From positions 1 to 37,863 of the forward strand of contig JAGRPN010000364.1 of the NCBI GenBank assembly GCA_019449555.1: DNA of 37,863 bases. The letters run 5' to 3'. The DNA is from Ramlibacter sp. GTDB taxonomy: Bacteria; Pseudomonadota; Gammaproteobacteria; Burkholderiales; Burkholderiaceae_C. Within the stretch, counting starts at the first letter, position 1. Each line of letters opens with the position of its first letter. The position numbers and the translations under genes were made by a program. Positions 8,396 through 16,120 of the stretch are shown piece by piece. Under the pieces are notes generated by a model that saw only the letters and a program-made list of their open reading frames with translations, was not told the origin of the DNA and ran no database searches.

Positions 8396-8908
8396 CTAAA
8401 GCTTGACGCCAAAGGCCTTGGAAATCACGGCCACCGCCTCGGGACTGTCCCACTCGTGGGCGCCATAGAACTTGGCCAACACGCGGCCTTGCTTGTCCAC
8501 GAGCAGCGTGAGCGGAAGGCGCTCGGCGCCGAGCATGTGTTCCAGGATCAATTTGCTGTCGATGAAATTGCTGAAAGAGGTCCTGGAGACCTTCAGGAAC
8601 AGCTCGGCGCGGTCCACATAGTCGTCGGTCGAGATGCCGATCACGTTGAACTGCTTGCCGCCGTAGCGGCCGGCCAGCCGCTGCAGCGACCCCATCTCCT
8701 GGCGGCACGGGCCGCACCAGCTGGCCCACACGTTGATGATCAAGGGCTTGCCGCGGAATTCGGACAGCTGCCGGGACGGCCCCGCCAGCCCCTGCATCTG
8801 CGCTTCGCGCAGGACGGCGCCCACCTCCACTTCTCCCGGCGTCCTTGCGGACGCGGCAGACCCCATGGCCAACAGCCAGGCGAGCATGAAGAGGACGACA
8901 GCTTTCAT
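8396..8908 (-). CDS. TlpA-family periplasmic thiol-disulfide oxidoreductase
   Basis: This 170-residue exported thioredoxin-fold protein has a hydrophobic signal peptide at 1-21 (AWLLAMGSAASA). The redox centre is WCGPC (C65, C68) inside IINVWASWCGPCRQEM, and the cis-proline loop is in RLPLTLLVD. Such proteins reduce or transfer disulfides in the periplasm, often for cytochrome c maturation or respiratory assembly. The specific partner is not evident. ATG 8908 (MKAVVLF) starts at the signal peptide; an in-frame ATG at 8977 would add a hydrophilic leader and was rejected. The gene is followed by the HugZ-like gene on the same strand. Confidence 0.92.
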   Translation of the reverse strand: MKAVVLFMLAWLLAMGSAASARTPGEVEVGAVLREAQMQGLAGPSRQLSEFRGKPLIINVWASWCGPCRQEMGSLQRLAGRYGGKQFNVIGISTDDYVDRAELFLKVSRTSFSNFIDSKLILEHMLGAERLPLTLLVDKQGRVLAKFYGAHEWDSPEAVAVISKAFGVKL

Positions 8909-8981
8909 GCGCCAAAGCTTACCAGCCGCCGGTGGCCCCCAATTGAGAATGCTCAAGCAGATCGCCTGCGGCGGCACGCCT

Positions 8982-10778
8982 TCAGATCCGGATCACGCGG
9001 GGATGGATTTTTTCGTAGAGCGCCGCGACTTCCGCGGCCCGGTTCTCCAGCACGGCGCGCTGGTTGATGTAGCCCTTGTCGGTGATCTCGCCCGCATCGG
9101 CGCTGGGCGCGTCCGCCTGGATGATCGCGCGCACCGGGCACTGCGAAGAACCACCGCCTTCAGCGGCCAACTTGCGCAACGCTTGCAGTACGTGCTTTTG
9201 CAGCTCGCCTTCGGGCAACGATTTCGATTGGGGCGTGGTGAACACCAGCAAGCCCAACTCGTCACGGTCGTGGCCCGTGATGACCACGTCGGCAACGTGC
9301 GGCGCCATGGCCGAGACGAGGAGCGGGCGCAGCGTGCCGACGCTTACCCAGGTGCCCGACGAGAGCTTGAAGTCCTCCGCCACGCGCCCGTCGAACACGA
9401 CGCCCTGCGAAGGATCTTGCTCATCCACCAGTTTGCCGGCGTCGCCGATCTTGTAGAAACCTTCCTCGTCGAACGCCGCGCGCGTCAACTCGTCCTGCTG
9501 CAGGTAGCCCGGGAAGATGTTCGGGCCGCGCACCCGCATCTCGAGCTTGTTGCCGTTGGGCACGAATTTCAGTTCGGCGCCCGGATGCGGCAGGCCCAGG
9601 CAGCCGGCCTTTTCGATGCGCCAGTTGACGGAGGTCATCCCGGGCGAGGTTTCGGTCGAGCCCCAGGCGGAGGTGAACCAGACCGGGCGTTCGCGCACTT
9701 TCTTCACCACCGCCTCGAGCCGCCCCCACAGGCTCTGCGGCAAGGCCGCGGCCGCGTAGAAGATTCCTTCCATGTTCTGGAACACGTCCCGCGCAGTATC
9801 GATGTCCTGCTCCAGGTAGGGCAGCAGCATGTCGAAGCCCCGCGGCACGTTGAAATAGAAATTCGGCTTGACGTCGCGCAGGTTGCGCACGCTGCGCTCG
9901 ATCAGGCCCGGCGCGGGCCGGCCTTCATCGACATACATCGTGCCGCCATGCGCGAGCACCATGTTGAAGTTGTGGTTGGCGCCGAACGTATGGCTCCACG
10001 GCAGCCAGTCCACCAGGACCAGCGGATGCCGCAACACGAACGGCCAGACCTGCGAAATCTGCTGCTGGTTGGCGCACAGCATGCGGTGCGTGTTGATCAC
10101 GATCTTCGGAAACCCCGTCGAGCCGCTGGTGAGCAGGTATTTCGCGTGGTCGCCGGGACGGATCCGCGTGAACTCGTCCATGACGGCGGGCGTCTCGCTG
10201 GCGCCTTCCAGTGCCGACAACGGCTTCGCCGCGGCGTGTTCACCGGCGTTCGCGCTGAAGAACACCGGCGCCTTGTTGCCCCAGGCCGTCACCGCCGGCC
10301 CATAGACGCGGGCGTCCGATGCGTACACCATCGCCGGCGAAAGCATGTCCAGGATGCCCGAGATCTTGGCGTAGTTCTTCGTGAGGCGGCAATACGCGCT
10401 CGAGACCATGCAATACGGCCGCCGCACGTGCATCGCGGCCAGGCTCAGCAGCGCGGCATCCACCGAGTTGTCGGACAGGATGACCAGCGGCTTGCCCGCC
10501 GCAAAACCGGCGTCCATCAGGCCCTGCCCGATGCGGCCGACGCGCTCGCGTGCCTGCCGGTACGTCACCTTGCGCCACTGCCCTTCCCCATCGCGTTCGG
10601 CCAGGAACAAGGCCTCGGGCGTGGTGAGCGCCCAGTGCTCCAGCCAGTCGCCGATGCAGCGGGCAAAAGGCTGCAGCGGATCGGGGTGCCGCAGCACGAA
10701 GCCGCCGTCCGCGCGTCGCTCCATCCCCACCCGGGGCGGAGCCAGCGAATGTTCGTCCTCGAACGGTAACGGGTTCAT
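8982..10778 (-). CDS. fcs: Feruloyl-CoA synthase-like AMP-forming acyl-CoA ligase
   Basis: This is a 598-residue ANL-superfamily ligase. It activates a carboxylic acid (ferulate or another aromatic or related acid) through an acyl-adenylate to its CoA thioester. The AMP-binding P-loop is LLTSGSTGFPKIV, the A5-like block is AWGSTETSPG, the A7/A8 region is FYKIGDAGKLVDEQDP, and the C-terminus carries GEITDKGYINQRAVL with the expected catalytic lysine. The sequence style (RPYCMVSSAY, WLPWSHTFGANHNF) is that of the feruloyl-CoA synthase group. No enoyl-CoA hydratase/aldolase or vanillin dehydrogenase is nearby, so ferulate as substrate is not proven. Start ATG 10778 has AGGAGG nine bases upstream; an in-frame ATG at 10820 lies closer to the operator. 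A TetR-type operator lies in its promoter region. Confidence 0.88.
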   Translation of the reverse strand: MNPLPFEDEHSLAPPRVGMERRADGGFVLRHPDPLQPFARCIGDWLEHWALTTPEALFLAERDGEGQWRKVTYRQARERVGRIGQGLMDAGFAAGKPLVILSDNSVDAALLSLAAMHVRRPYCMVSSAYCRLTKNYAKISGILDMLSPAMVYASDARVYGPAVTAWGNKAPVFFSANAGEHAAAKPLSALEGASETPAVMDEFTRIRPGDHAKYLLTSGSTGFPKIVINTHRMLCANQQQISQVWPFVLRHPLVLVDWLPWSHTFGANHNFNMVLAHGGTMYVDEGRPAPGLIERSVRNLRDVKPNFYFNVPRGFDMLLPYLEQDIDTARDVFQNMEGIFYAAAALPQSLWGRLEAVVKKVRERPVWFTSAWGSTETSPGMTSVNWRIEKAGCLGLPHPGAELKFVPNGNKLEMRVRGPNIFPGYLQQDELTRAAFDEEGFYKIGDAGKLVDEQDPSQGVVFDGRVAEDFKLSSGTWVSVGTLRPLLVSAMAPHVADVVITGHDRDELGLLVFTTPQSKSLPEGELQKHVLQALRKLAAEGGGSSQCPVRAIIQADAPSADAGEITDKGYINQRAVLENRAAEVAALYEKIHPRVIRI

Positions 10779-10833
10779 GGCGATGGTCCTCCTGCGGCAT
10801 GCACGGGCCGGCGCCAGCATCGTACGCCGCCGA

Positions 10834-10851
10834 CCATACAGTAGTGTCTGG
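10834..10851. promoter_or_regulatory. Probable TetR operator upstream of the acyl-CoA ligase
   Basis: CCATACA-GTAG-TGTCTGG is an inverted repeat with 7-base arms and one mismatch. It lies 56 bases upstream of the ligase start and matches the perfect copy at 11555-11572 in length, spacing and arm sequence. The shared motif in the two promoter regions flanking the TetR gene makes it a strong candidate operator. Confidence 0.72.
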
Positions 10852-10881
10852 TGTTTTCCCTGACGCGCCGGGTCACGGCGG

Positions 10882-11520
10882 TTACGCCGGCGCCAGCAGC
10901 ATGTCCGCCACGAAGCGGCGCCGCTCCCGCTTTTCGGACTCGGAGCCTTGGTTGCGCAGCATCGACTCCGACTGCATGTAGCAGTAAAGAACGAACGCGC
11001 GGGCGCCCGCCTGCTGCCGCTCGAAGCCGAGCGACAGAAAGCATTCCTGCAGGTAGCTCAACCGTTTCGCGTCCACCTCGTCCACGACGGCGCGCGCCAT
11101 GTCGTCGTGCCGCGCCCAAGCCCGGATGGTGAGTTCGACCGACGATCCCTTGACCGCCGCGCGCCCGTGGAAGGGCAGTTCGGTCAGCTCGCGGATGAGT
11201 TCGTCCCGAGCGAGGGCTTGCCGGCGATAGCGGGCGATGATCTGCTCCGTCTGCTCGACCTGCCAGGCGAGCAACATGCGCCGCAGCAGATCCGCCCGGC
11301 TGCCGAAATGCCAGTAGAAACTGCCGCGGCTGACGTTCAACTGGCGCGCCAGCACGTCCACGCGCACCGCATCGATGCCGTTGTGCACCAGCACATCCGT
11401 CGCGGCCGCGATCCAGTCGCCCGGCCCCAGCACGCTGCGCGCCGCCGGTGGCGGATTGCGTTTCGCCGGCGCGGCGGCGGACCCGGCTTCGGCTCTCGCT
11501 GCTTTGAGGGAAGTCGCCAT
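10882..11520 (-). CDS. TetR/AcrR family transcriptional regulator
   Basis: This is a 212-residue repressor-type protein. The N-terminal helix-turn-helix spans roughly residues 30-75, with the recognition-helix region VRVDVLARQLNVSRGSFYWHFGSRADLL, a textbook TetR signature. The C-terminal half is the ligand and dimer domain, with no recognisable ligand. Start ATG 11520 was chosen because the 46 extra residues of the longer frame from 11658 run through the operator region and look non-coding. The gene lies between the ligase (same strand) and the divergent dehydratase-like gene. Inverted repeats on both sides suggest it represses itself, the ligase and the divergent pair, with an acyl-CoA or the free acid as likely inducer (inference). 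Confidence 0.92.
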   Translation of the reverse strand: MATSLKAARAEAGSAAAPAKRNPPPAARSVLGPGDWIAAATDVLVHNGIDAVRVDVLARQLNVSRGSFYWHFGSRADLLRRMLLAWQVEQTEQIIARYRRQALARDELIRELTELPFHGRAAVKGSSVELTIRAWARHDDMARAVVDEVDAKRLSYLQECFLSLGFERQQAGARAFVLYCYMQSESMLRNQGSESEKRERRRFVADMLLAPA

Positions 11521-11554
11521 GGGGTCGCACTGTGGCACAAACCGGGCGTTTGCA

Positions 11555-11572
11555 CCATACAGGATTGTATGG
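11555..11572. promoter_or_regulatory. Probable TetR operator between the regulator and the divergent gene
   Basis: CCATACA-GGAT-TGTATGG is a perfect inverted repeat (7-base arms, 4-base spacer) in the divergent control region, 35 bases upstream of the TetR start and 73 bases before the dehydratase-like gene. It recurs with one mismatch at 10834-10851. It is placed to control both directions. Confidence 0.78.
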
Positions 11573-11644
11573 AGGCAACCAGCCCCGTTTGATGAGGGCG
11601 GCGTGCGCGCCGCCGCCGGGCGAGAGCACGATAATGACCGGCAA

Positions 11645-12580
11645 ATGAGCACGATCACCCACCCGCAGCCACGCTACCGCGGCCTGTTTCCCGTCGTCCC
11701 GACGCCGTTCACCGAGGCCGGCGAACTCGACCTGGCGAGCCAGCGACGCTGCGTCGATTTCATGATCGACGCCGGGTCCGAAGGCCTCGCGATCCTGGCG
11801 AACTTCTCCGAGCAGTTCCTGCTGTCCGATGACGAGCGCCAAGTGCTGACCCGCACGATCCTGGAGCATGTCGCAGGGCGCGTCCCGGTCATCGTCACGA
11901 CCACGCACTTCAGCACGAAGGTCTGCGCCGAGCGTTCGCGGCAGGCCCAGGAACTGGGCGCCGCGATGGTGATGGTGATGCCGCCGTACCACGGCGCCAC
12001 CTTCCGCGTGCCGGAGCCGCAGATCCACGAGTTCTATGCGCGCGTGTCGGACGCGATCGACATTCCGATCATGATCCAGGATGCGCCGGCCGCGGGCACC
12101 CCGCTCGCGGCCGCGTTCCTGGCGCGCATGGCGCAGGAGATCGAGCAGGTTGCGTATTTCAAGATCGAAACGGCGGGCGCCGCCGCCAAGCTGCGCGAAC
12201 TGATCCGCCTGGGCGGCGCCGCGATCGAAGGCCCGTGGGACGGCGAAGAAGCCATCACGCTGCTGCCCGACCTGGATGCCGGCGCCACCGGCGCGATGAC
12301 GGGCGGAGGCTACCCGGACGGCATCCGCCCCATGCTCGACGCCTACCGCGCCGGCCGCCGCGAAGAAGCCATCGCGCTGTACGAACGCTGGCTGCCGCTC
12401 ATCAACATCGAGAACCGCCAATGCGGCCTGCTGGCCGCCAAGTCCCTGATGAAGGAAGGCGGTGTGATCGCCTGCGAAGCGCCACGCCATCCGCTGCCCG
12501 CGATCAATCCGTACAGCCGTTCGCTGCTGATCGAGACGGCGCGGCGGCTGGACGCGCTGGTGTTGCGCTGGGGCGGCTGA
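11645..12580 (+). CDS. Dihydrodipicolinate-synthase-family enzyme, L-2-keto-3-deoxyarabonate dehydratase-like
   Basis: This 311-residue protein is a class I aldolase/dehydratase TIM barrel of the DapA/NanA superfamily. The Schiff-base lysine is K173 in AYFKIET. Two DapA hallmarks are changed: the GTTGE loop reads NFSEQ, and the catalytic-tyrosine segment (YNVP in DapA) reads IQDAP, with Gln145 at the Tyr position. This rules against lysine biosynthesis and resembles 2-keto-3-deoxy-L-arabonate dehydratase-type members, which dehydrate keto-deoxy sugar acids. The substrate remains an inference. The ATG overlaps a TGA in another frame (AAATGAGC), and the Shine-Dalgarno is weak. It is followed 11 bases later by the acyl-CoA dehydrogenase and probably shares TetR control. 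Confidence 0.85.
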   Translation: MSTITHPQPRYRGLFPVVPTPFTEAGELDLASQRRCVDFMIDAGSEGLAILANFSEQFLLSDDERQVLTRTILEHVAGRVPVIVTTTHFSTKVCAERSRQAQELGAAMVMVMPPYHGATFRVPEPQIHEFYARVSDAIDIPIMIQDAPAAGTPLAAAFLARMAQEIEQVAYFKIETAGAAAKLRELIRLGGAAIEGPWDGEEAITLLPDLDAGATGAMTGGGYPDGIRPMLDAYRAGRREEAIALYERWLPLINIENRQCGLLAAKSLMKEGGVIACEAPRHPLPAINPYSRSLLIETARRLDALVLRWGG

Positions 12581-12591
12581 AGGTTCGACTC

Positions 12592-14325
12592 ATGTGGACC
12601 TACACCCCGCCGTTGCGCGACATGCAGTTCGTGATGCACGACGTGCTCGGCGCGGAGAGTGGCTGGCGCGAAATCCCCGCGTTTGCCGAACTGGACGCCG
12701 GCACGGCCGGACAGGTGCTCGAGGAAGCGGGCAAGTTCGCGAGCGGCATCCTTGCGCCCATCAACAGCGCGGCCGACCTGCAGGGCTGCACCTGGCGCGA
12801 TGGCACGGTGACCACCCCGGATGGCTATCGCGAAGCGTACCGCGCGTATGTCGATGGCGGCTGGGCGGGCCTGCCTTGCGAGCCCGAGCATGGCGGCCAG
12901 GGCCTGCCCCTCCTCCTGAACGCCGCATTCAACGAAATGCTGGCTGCCGCGAACCACGGCTGGACGATGTACCCGGCCTTGCTCCACGGCGCCTTCGAGT
13001 GTCTGAAGGCCCACGGCAGCGAGGAATTGAAGGAGCGCTACCTGCGCAAAATCGCCAGCGGCGAATGGCTCGTCACCATGAACCTGACCGAGCCGCAGGC
13101 GGGCAGCGACCTGGCGCTCGTGCGCACGAAGGCGGAGCCCGCCGCGCAGGACAGCTTCCGCATTACCGGCACGAAGATCTTCATCTCCGGCGGCGACCAC
13201 GACCTGACCGACAACATCGTGCATCTCGTGCTGGCGCGCCTGCCCGACTCGCCGGCCGGCACGCGGGGCCTGTCGCTGCTGCTGGCGCCGAAGGTGCTGC
13301 CCGATGGCAGCCGGAATCGCATCCGCTGCGACGGCATCGAAAAGAAGATGGGCATCAAGGGCAGCGCCACGTGCGTCATGAGTTTCGAGGGCGCCACCGG
13401 CTGGCTGGTGGGCGAGCCCCACCGCGGCCTGGCCGCGATGTTCGTGATGATGAACTCCGCACGGCTGCATGTCGGCCTCCAAGGGCTGGGGCACCTGGAG
13501 ATGGCGCAGCAGAACGCACTTGTCTACGCGCATGAGCGGGTGCAGGGTCGCGGCAGCGCGATCGCCACGCACCCGGCCGTGCGCCGCACGCTGTGGAGCC
13601 TGCGCGCGCTGGTCGAGGGCGAACGCGTGATCGCCTACTGGACGGCGCAATTGCTCGACGAGGCGCACCACCACCCGGATGCGCAACGCCGCGCCCGCGC
13701 CGATGGCCTGGTGGGCCTGCTCACACCGGTGGTCAAGGCCTTCTTCACCGAAAACGGCCACCGCGGGGCCGATGAGGCGCTGCAGGTCTGGGGCGGCTAC
13801 GGCTACGTGCACGAATACGGGATCGAGCAGACTGTGCGCGACAGCCGGATCGCGATGATCTACGAGGGCACCAACGAAATCCAGGCGATCGACCTGCTGG
13901 CGCGCAAGGTGCTCGATGACGGCGGTGCGCGGCTGCACGCTTTGCTGGCCGTGCTCGAAGAAGAAGCCGATGCCGCCGGCCAGGCGCCCGCGATCGCCGA
14001 ATTTGCAGGCGCCTTGCGCGCGCAGACTGCGGCTGCCCGCGCAGCGACGGCCGCCCTGCTGGAAGGCCGGGGCGCCGATGCCGAGTGGCCGCTGCGCGTG
14101 GCCGACGATTTCCTGCGCGGCCTGGGCCTCACGTTGCTCGCATGGGCCTGGGCGCGCAGCGCACGCGCGGCGCTGCCACACGCCGGCGATGCCTGGTTCG
14201 ACGACAAGCTTCGCGCGGCGCGCTATGGCGTGCAATGGCTGTTGCCGGAGGCTGCCTGGCGCTGGAGCCGGGTGCATGCGCGCGGGGCGCAGTTGCCGGC
14301 CGCGGCCCCCGCAGGCCACCCCTGA
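12592..14325 (+). CDS. Acyl-CoA dehydrogenase (FadE/DmdC-like, with C-terminal extension)
   Basis: This 577-residue FAD-dependent acyl-CoA dehydrogenase belongs to the long subgroup that opens with PPLRDMQFVMHDVLG and carries an extra C-terminal helical domain. The FAD/substrate block is LTEPQAGSDLALVRTKA, the second flavin block is KIFISGGDHDLTDNI, and the catalytic base is E425 in MIYEGTNEIQAIDLL. The VWGGYGYVHEYGIEQTVRD block is also canonical. Members oxidise acyl-CoA to 2-enoyl-CoA; DmdC acts on methylmercaptopropionyl-CoA, but the substrate here is unknown. It lies 11 bases after the dehydratase-like gene in the same operon. With the divergent ligase this suggests activation and alpha,beta-oxidation of a side-chain acid. 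No dedicated hydratase or thiolase is present locally. Confidence 0.93.
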   Translation: MWTYTPPLRDMQFVMHDVLGAESGWREIPAFAELDAGTAGQVLEEAGKFASGILAPINSAADLQGCTWRDGTVTTPDGYREAYRAYVDGGWAGLPCEPEHGGQGLPLLLNAAFNEMLAAANHGWTMYPALLHGAFECLKAHGSEELKERYLRKIASGEWLVTMNLTEPQAGSDLALVRTKAEPAAQDSFRITGTKIFISGGDHDLTDNIVHLVLARLPDSPAGTRGLSLLLAPKVLPDGSRNRIRCDGIEKKMGIKGSATCVMSFEGATGWLVGEPHRGLAAMFVMMNSARLHVGLQGLGHLEMAQQNALVYAHERVQGRGSAIATHPAVRRTLWSLRALVEGERVIAYWTAQLLDEAHHHPDAQRRARADGLVGLLTPVVKAFFTENGHRGADEALQVWGGYGYVHEYGIEQTVRDSRIAMIYEGTNEIQAIDLLARKVLDDGGARLHALLAVLEEEADAAGQAPAIAEFAGALRAQTAAARAATAALLEGRGADAEWPLRVADDFLRGLGLTLLAWAWARSARAALPHAGDAWFDDKLRAARYGVQWLLPEAAWRWSRVHARGAQLPAAAPAGHP

Positions 14326-14364
14326 TCGCGTGAGATAAGCAACGCGCGGCCTGCAAGCGCCCGG

Positions 14365-14829
14365 CTAGTCTTCCAGCAGGTCCGCAGGCAGCGTCCGGCG
14401 CACGACCTCGCGCAGCGCAAAGCTCGACTGGATCCGCGCCACGTGCGGCAGCCGCGAAAGCTGCGTCTTGTGCACGCGCTCGAAGTCGGGCAAGTCGCGC
14501 ACCAGCAGCATCAGCACGTAGTCGTCGCTGCCGGACATCAGGAAGCACCGCAGGACGCTGTCGCAGTTGCGCACCGCCTGCTCGAATTCGGCCAGGTCGG
14601 TTTCACTTTGGCTCTTGAGCGCGATCTGCACCACGACGGTCGTGCGCAAGCCGAATGCGGCCGGATCGATGTCGGCGGCGTAGCCCCGAATCACGCCCTG
14701 CTCTTCCAGCGCTTTCTGGCGCCGCGCGACCGCCGTCGGGGACAGGTGGATGGCTTCGGCCAGCTCCACGGTGGTGGCGCGGCCCTGGCGGTCCAGGTTG
14801 GCCAGCAAGCGGTGATCTAGACGGTCCAT
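14365..14829 (-). CDS. Lrp/AsnC family transcriptional regulator
   Basis: This 154-residue feast/famine regulator has an N-terminal winged HTH (residues 1-55; LDHRLLANLDRQGRATTVEL and LSPTAVARRQKALEEQGVI) and a C-terminal RAM ligand-binding domain (about 65-145; GSDDYVLMLLVRDL). It is divergent from alanine dehydrogenase across a 145-base region containing a near-perfect palindrome. This is the classic arrangement of a local Lrp-type activator of ald (AldR-like) that senses alanine or another amino acid. The start ATG is at 14829, with CGTGCATTCCTG upstream and no strong Shine-Dalgarno. Confidence 0.93.
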   Translation of the reverse strand: MDRLDHRLLANLDRQGRATTVELAEAIHLSPTAVARRQKALEEQGVIRGYAADIDPAAFGLRTTVVVQIALKSQSETDLAEFEQAVRNCDSVLRCFLMSGSDDYVLMLLVRDLPDFERVHKTQLSRLPHVARIQSSFALREVVRRTLPADLLED

Positions 14830-14896
14830 CAGGAATGCACGCTTGAATTCATCGCAGGTACGCCATTTGTCGGTGGTTTCCGCCGAAGTCTACTTC

Positions 14897-14920
14897 TTTT
14901 GCGTCATAGATGACAGAAAA
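14897..14920. promoter_or_regulatory. Palindrome in the lrp-ald divergent region, probable Lrp-type operator
   Basis: TTTTGC-GTCAT-AG-ATGAC-AGAAAA is a 24-base near-palindrome. The inner arms GTCAT/ATGAC are perfect, and the outer TTTT/AAAA are symmetric. It lies 55 bases before the ald ATG and 68 bases from the lrp ATG. AT-rich flanks around a short dyad are typical of Lrp/AsnC sites. Confidence 0.6.
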
Positions 14921-14974
14921 AGCAACCGTTCGCGTCAATAAACTGCGAACACCGTACCCACTGGAGAGACTGAG

Positions 14975-16090
14975 ATGAAAGTTGGCGTCCCGCGTGAGAT
15001 CAAGACCCAGGAACACCGCGTCGGCCTGACGCCCATGGCCGTGCGCGAATACGTCGCTGCAGGCCACCAGGTCGTCGTCCAGGCGGGGGCCGGCGACGGC
15101 ATCGGCGCCACGAACGCCGCGTACGCGGCGGCGGGCGCCCGCATCGTCGATACCGCCCGAAACGTGTTCGACGCCGCCGACATGATCGTGAAAGTGAAGG
15201 AGCCCCAGCCGGCCGAATGGAAGATGCTGCGCGAGGGGCAGATTCTCTTCACGTACCTGCACCTCGCGCCGGATGGCGAGCAGGCGATCGGGCTATTGAA
15301 CTCGGGCTGTATCGCCGTGGCCTATGAAACGGTGACGGACAACGCGGGCGGCCTGCCGCTGTTGGCGCCGATGAGCGAAGTCGCCGGGCGGCTCGCCATC
15401 GAGGCCGCCGCCTTTTCGCTGCGCAAGTCGAACGGCGGAAAGGGGCTGTTGCTCGGCGGCGTGCCCGGCGTGCCGCCGGCGCGCGTGGTCGTCATCGGCG
15501 GCGGCGTGGTCGGCACGCAGGCGGCCCGCATGGCGGTCGGGCTCGGCGCGGAAGTGACGATCCTCGACCGCTCGCTGCCGCGCCTGCGACAGCTTGACGA
15601 CATGCTCGCCGGCCGCGTGCGTACGCGCTATTCGACCGCCGCCAGCATCGAGGAGGAAGTGCTCGCCGCCGACGCGGTGATCGGCGCCGTGCTGATCCCC
15701 GGCGCCAGCGCGCCCAAAGTCGTCACCCGCAAGATGCTCGGGCAGATGCGGCCGCGCAGCGTGCTGGTGGACGTCTCGATCGACCAGGGCGGCTGCTTTG
15801 AAACCTCGCGCGCCACCACGCACGAGGAGCCCACGTACGAGGTGGACGACATCATCCATTACTGCGTGGCGAACATGCCCGGCGCGGTGCCCGTGACGTC
15901 GAGCCACGCGCTGAACCACGCAACGCTGCCGTTCGGGCTGGCGCTCGCGGCCGAGGGCGAACAGGCGCTGGTGCGCGACCCCCATCTGCGGCACGGGCTG
16001 AACATCCACCGCGGCCGCCTGACGTGCCTGCCCGTGGCGCGGGCGCTCGGGCTGGAATACGTCAGCGCCGAATTGGTGCTGCGCATCTGA
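14975..16090 (+). CDS. ald: Alanine dehydrogenase
   Basis: This is NAD-dependent L-alanine dehydrogenase (L-alanine + NAD+ to pyruvate + ammonium + NADH), 371 residues and full length. The N-terminal substrate domain starts MKVGVPREIKTQEHRVGLTP. VKVKEPQ contains the substrate lysine, and FTYLHLAP holds the catalytic histidine. The nucleotide fold is VVVIGGGVVGTQAARMA. SIDQGGCFETSR and the HYCVANMPGAVPVTSSHAL block are diagnostic for Ald. GGAGAGACTGAG precedes the ATG. It is divergent from the Lrp-type regulator and probably activated by it. Confidence 0.97.
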   Translation: MKVGVPREIKTQEHRVGLTPMAVREYVAAGHQVVVQAGAGDGIGATNAAYAAAGARIVDTARNVFDAADMIVKVKEPQPAEWKMLREGQILFTYLHLAPDGEQAIGLLNSGCIAVAYETVTDNAGGLPLLAPMSEVAGRLAIEAAAFSLRKSNGGKGLLLGGVPGVPPARVVVIGGGVVGTQAARMAVGLGAEVTILDRSLPRLRQLDDMLAGRVRTRYSTAASIEEEVLAADAVIGAVLIPGASAPKVVTRKMLGQMRPRSVLVDVSIDQGGCFETSRATTHEEPTYEVDDIIHYCVANMPGAVPVTSSHALNHATLPFGLALAAEGEQALVRDPHLRHGLNIHRGRLTCLPVARALGLEYVSAELVLRI

Positions 16091-16120
16091 GGCGTTCGCC
16101 GGCCGCGCGCCGCGGCTCGT

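Noticed and set aside
11645-12580. Assignment as DapA (lysine biosynthesis)
   Set aside because: The catalytic Tyr position is Gln (IQDAP) and the GTTGE loop is NFSEQ; only the Schiff-base lysine is kept.
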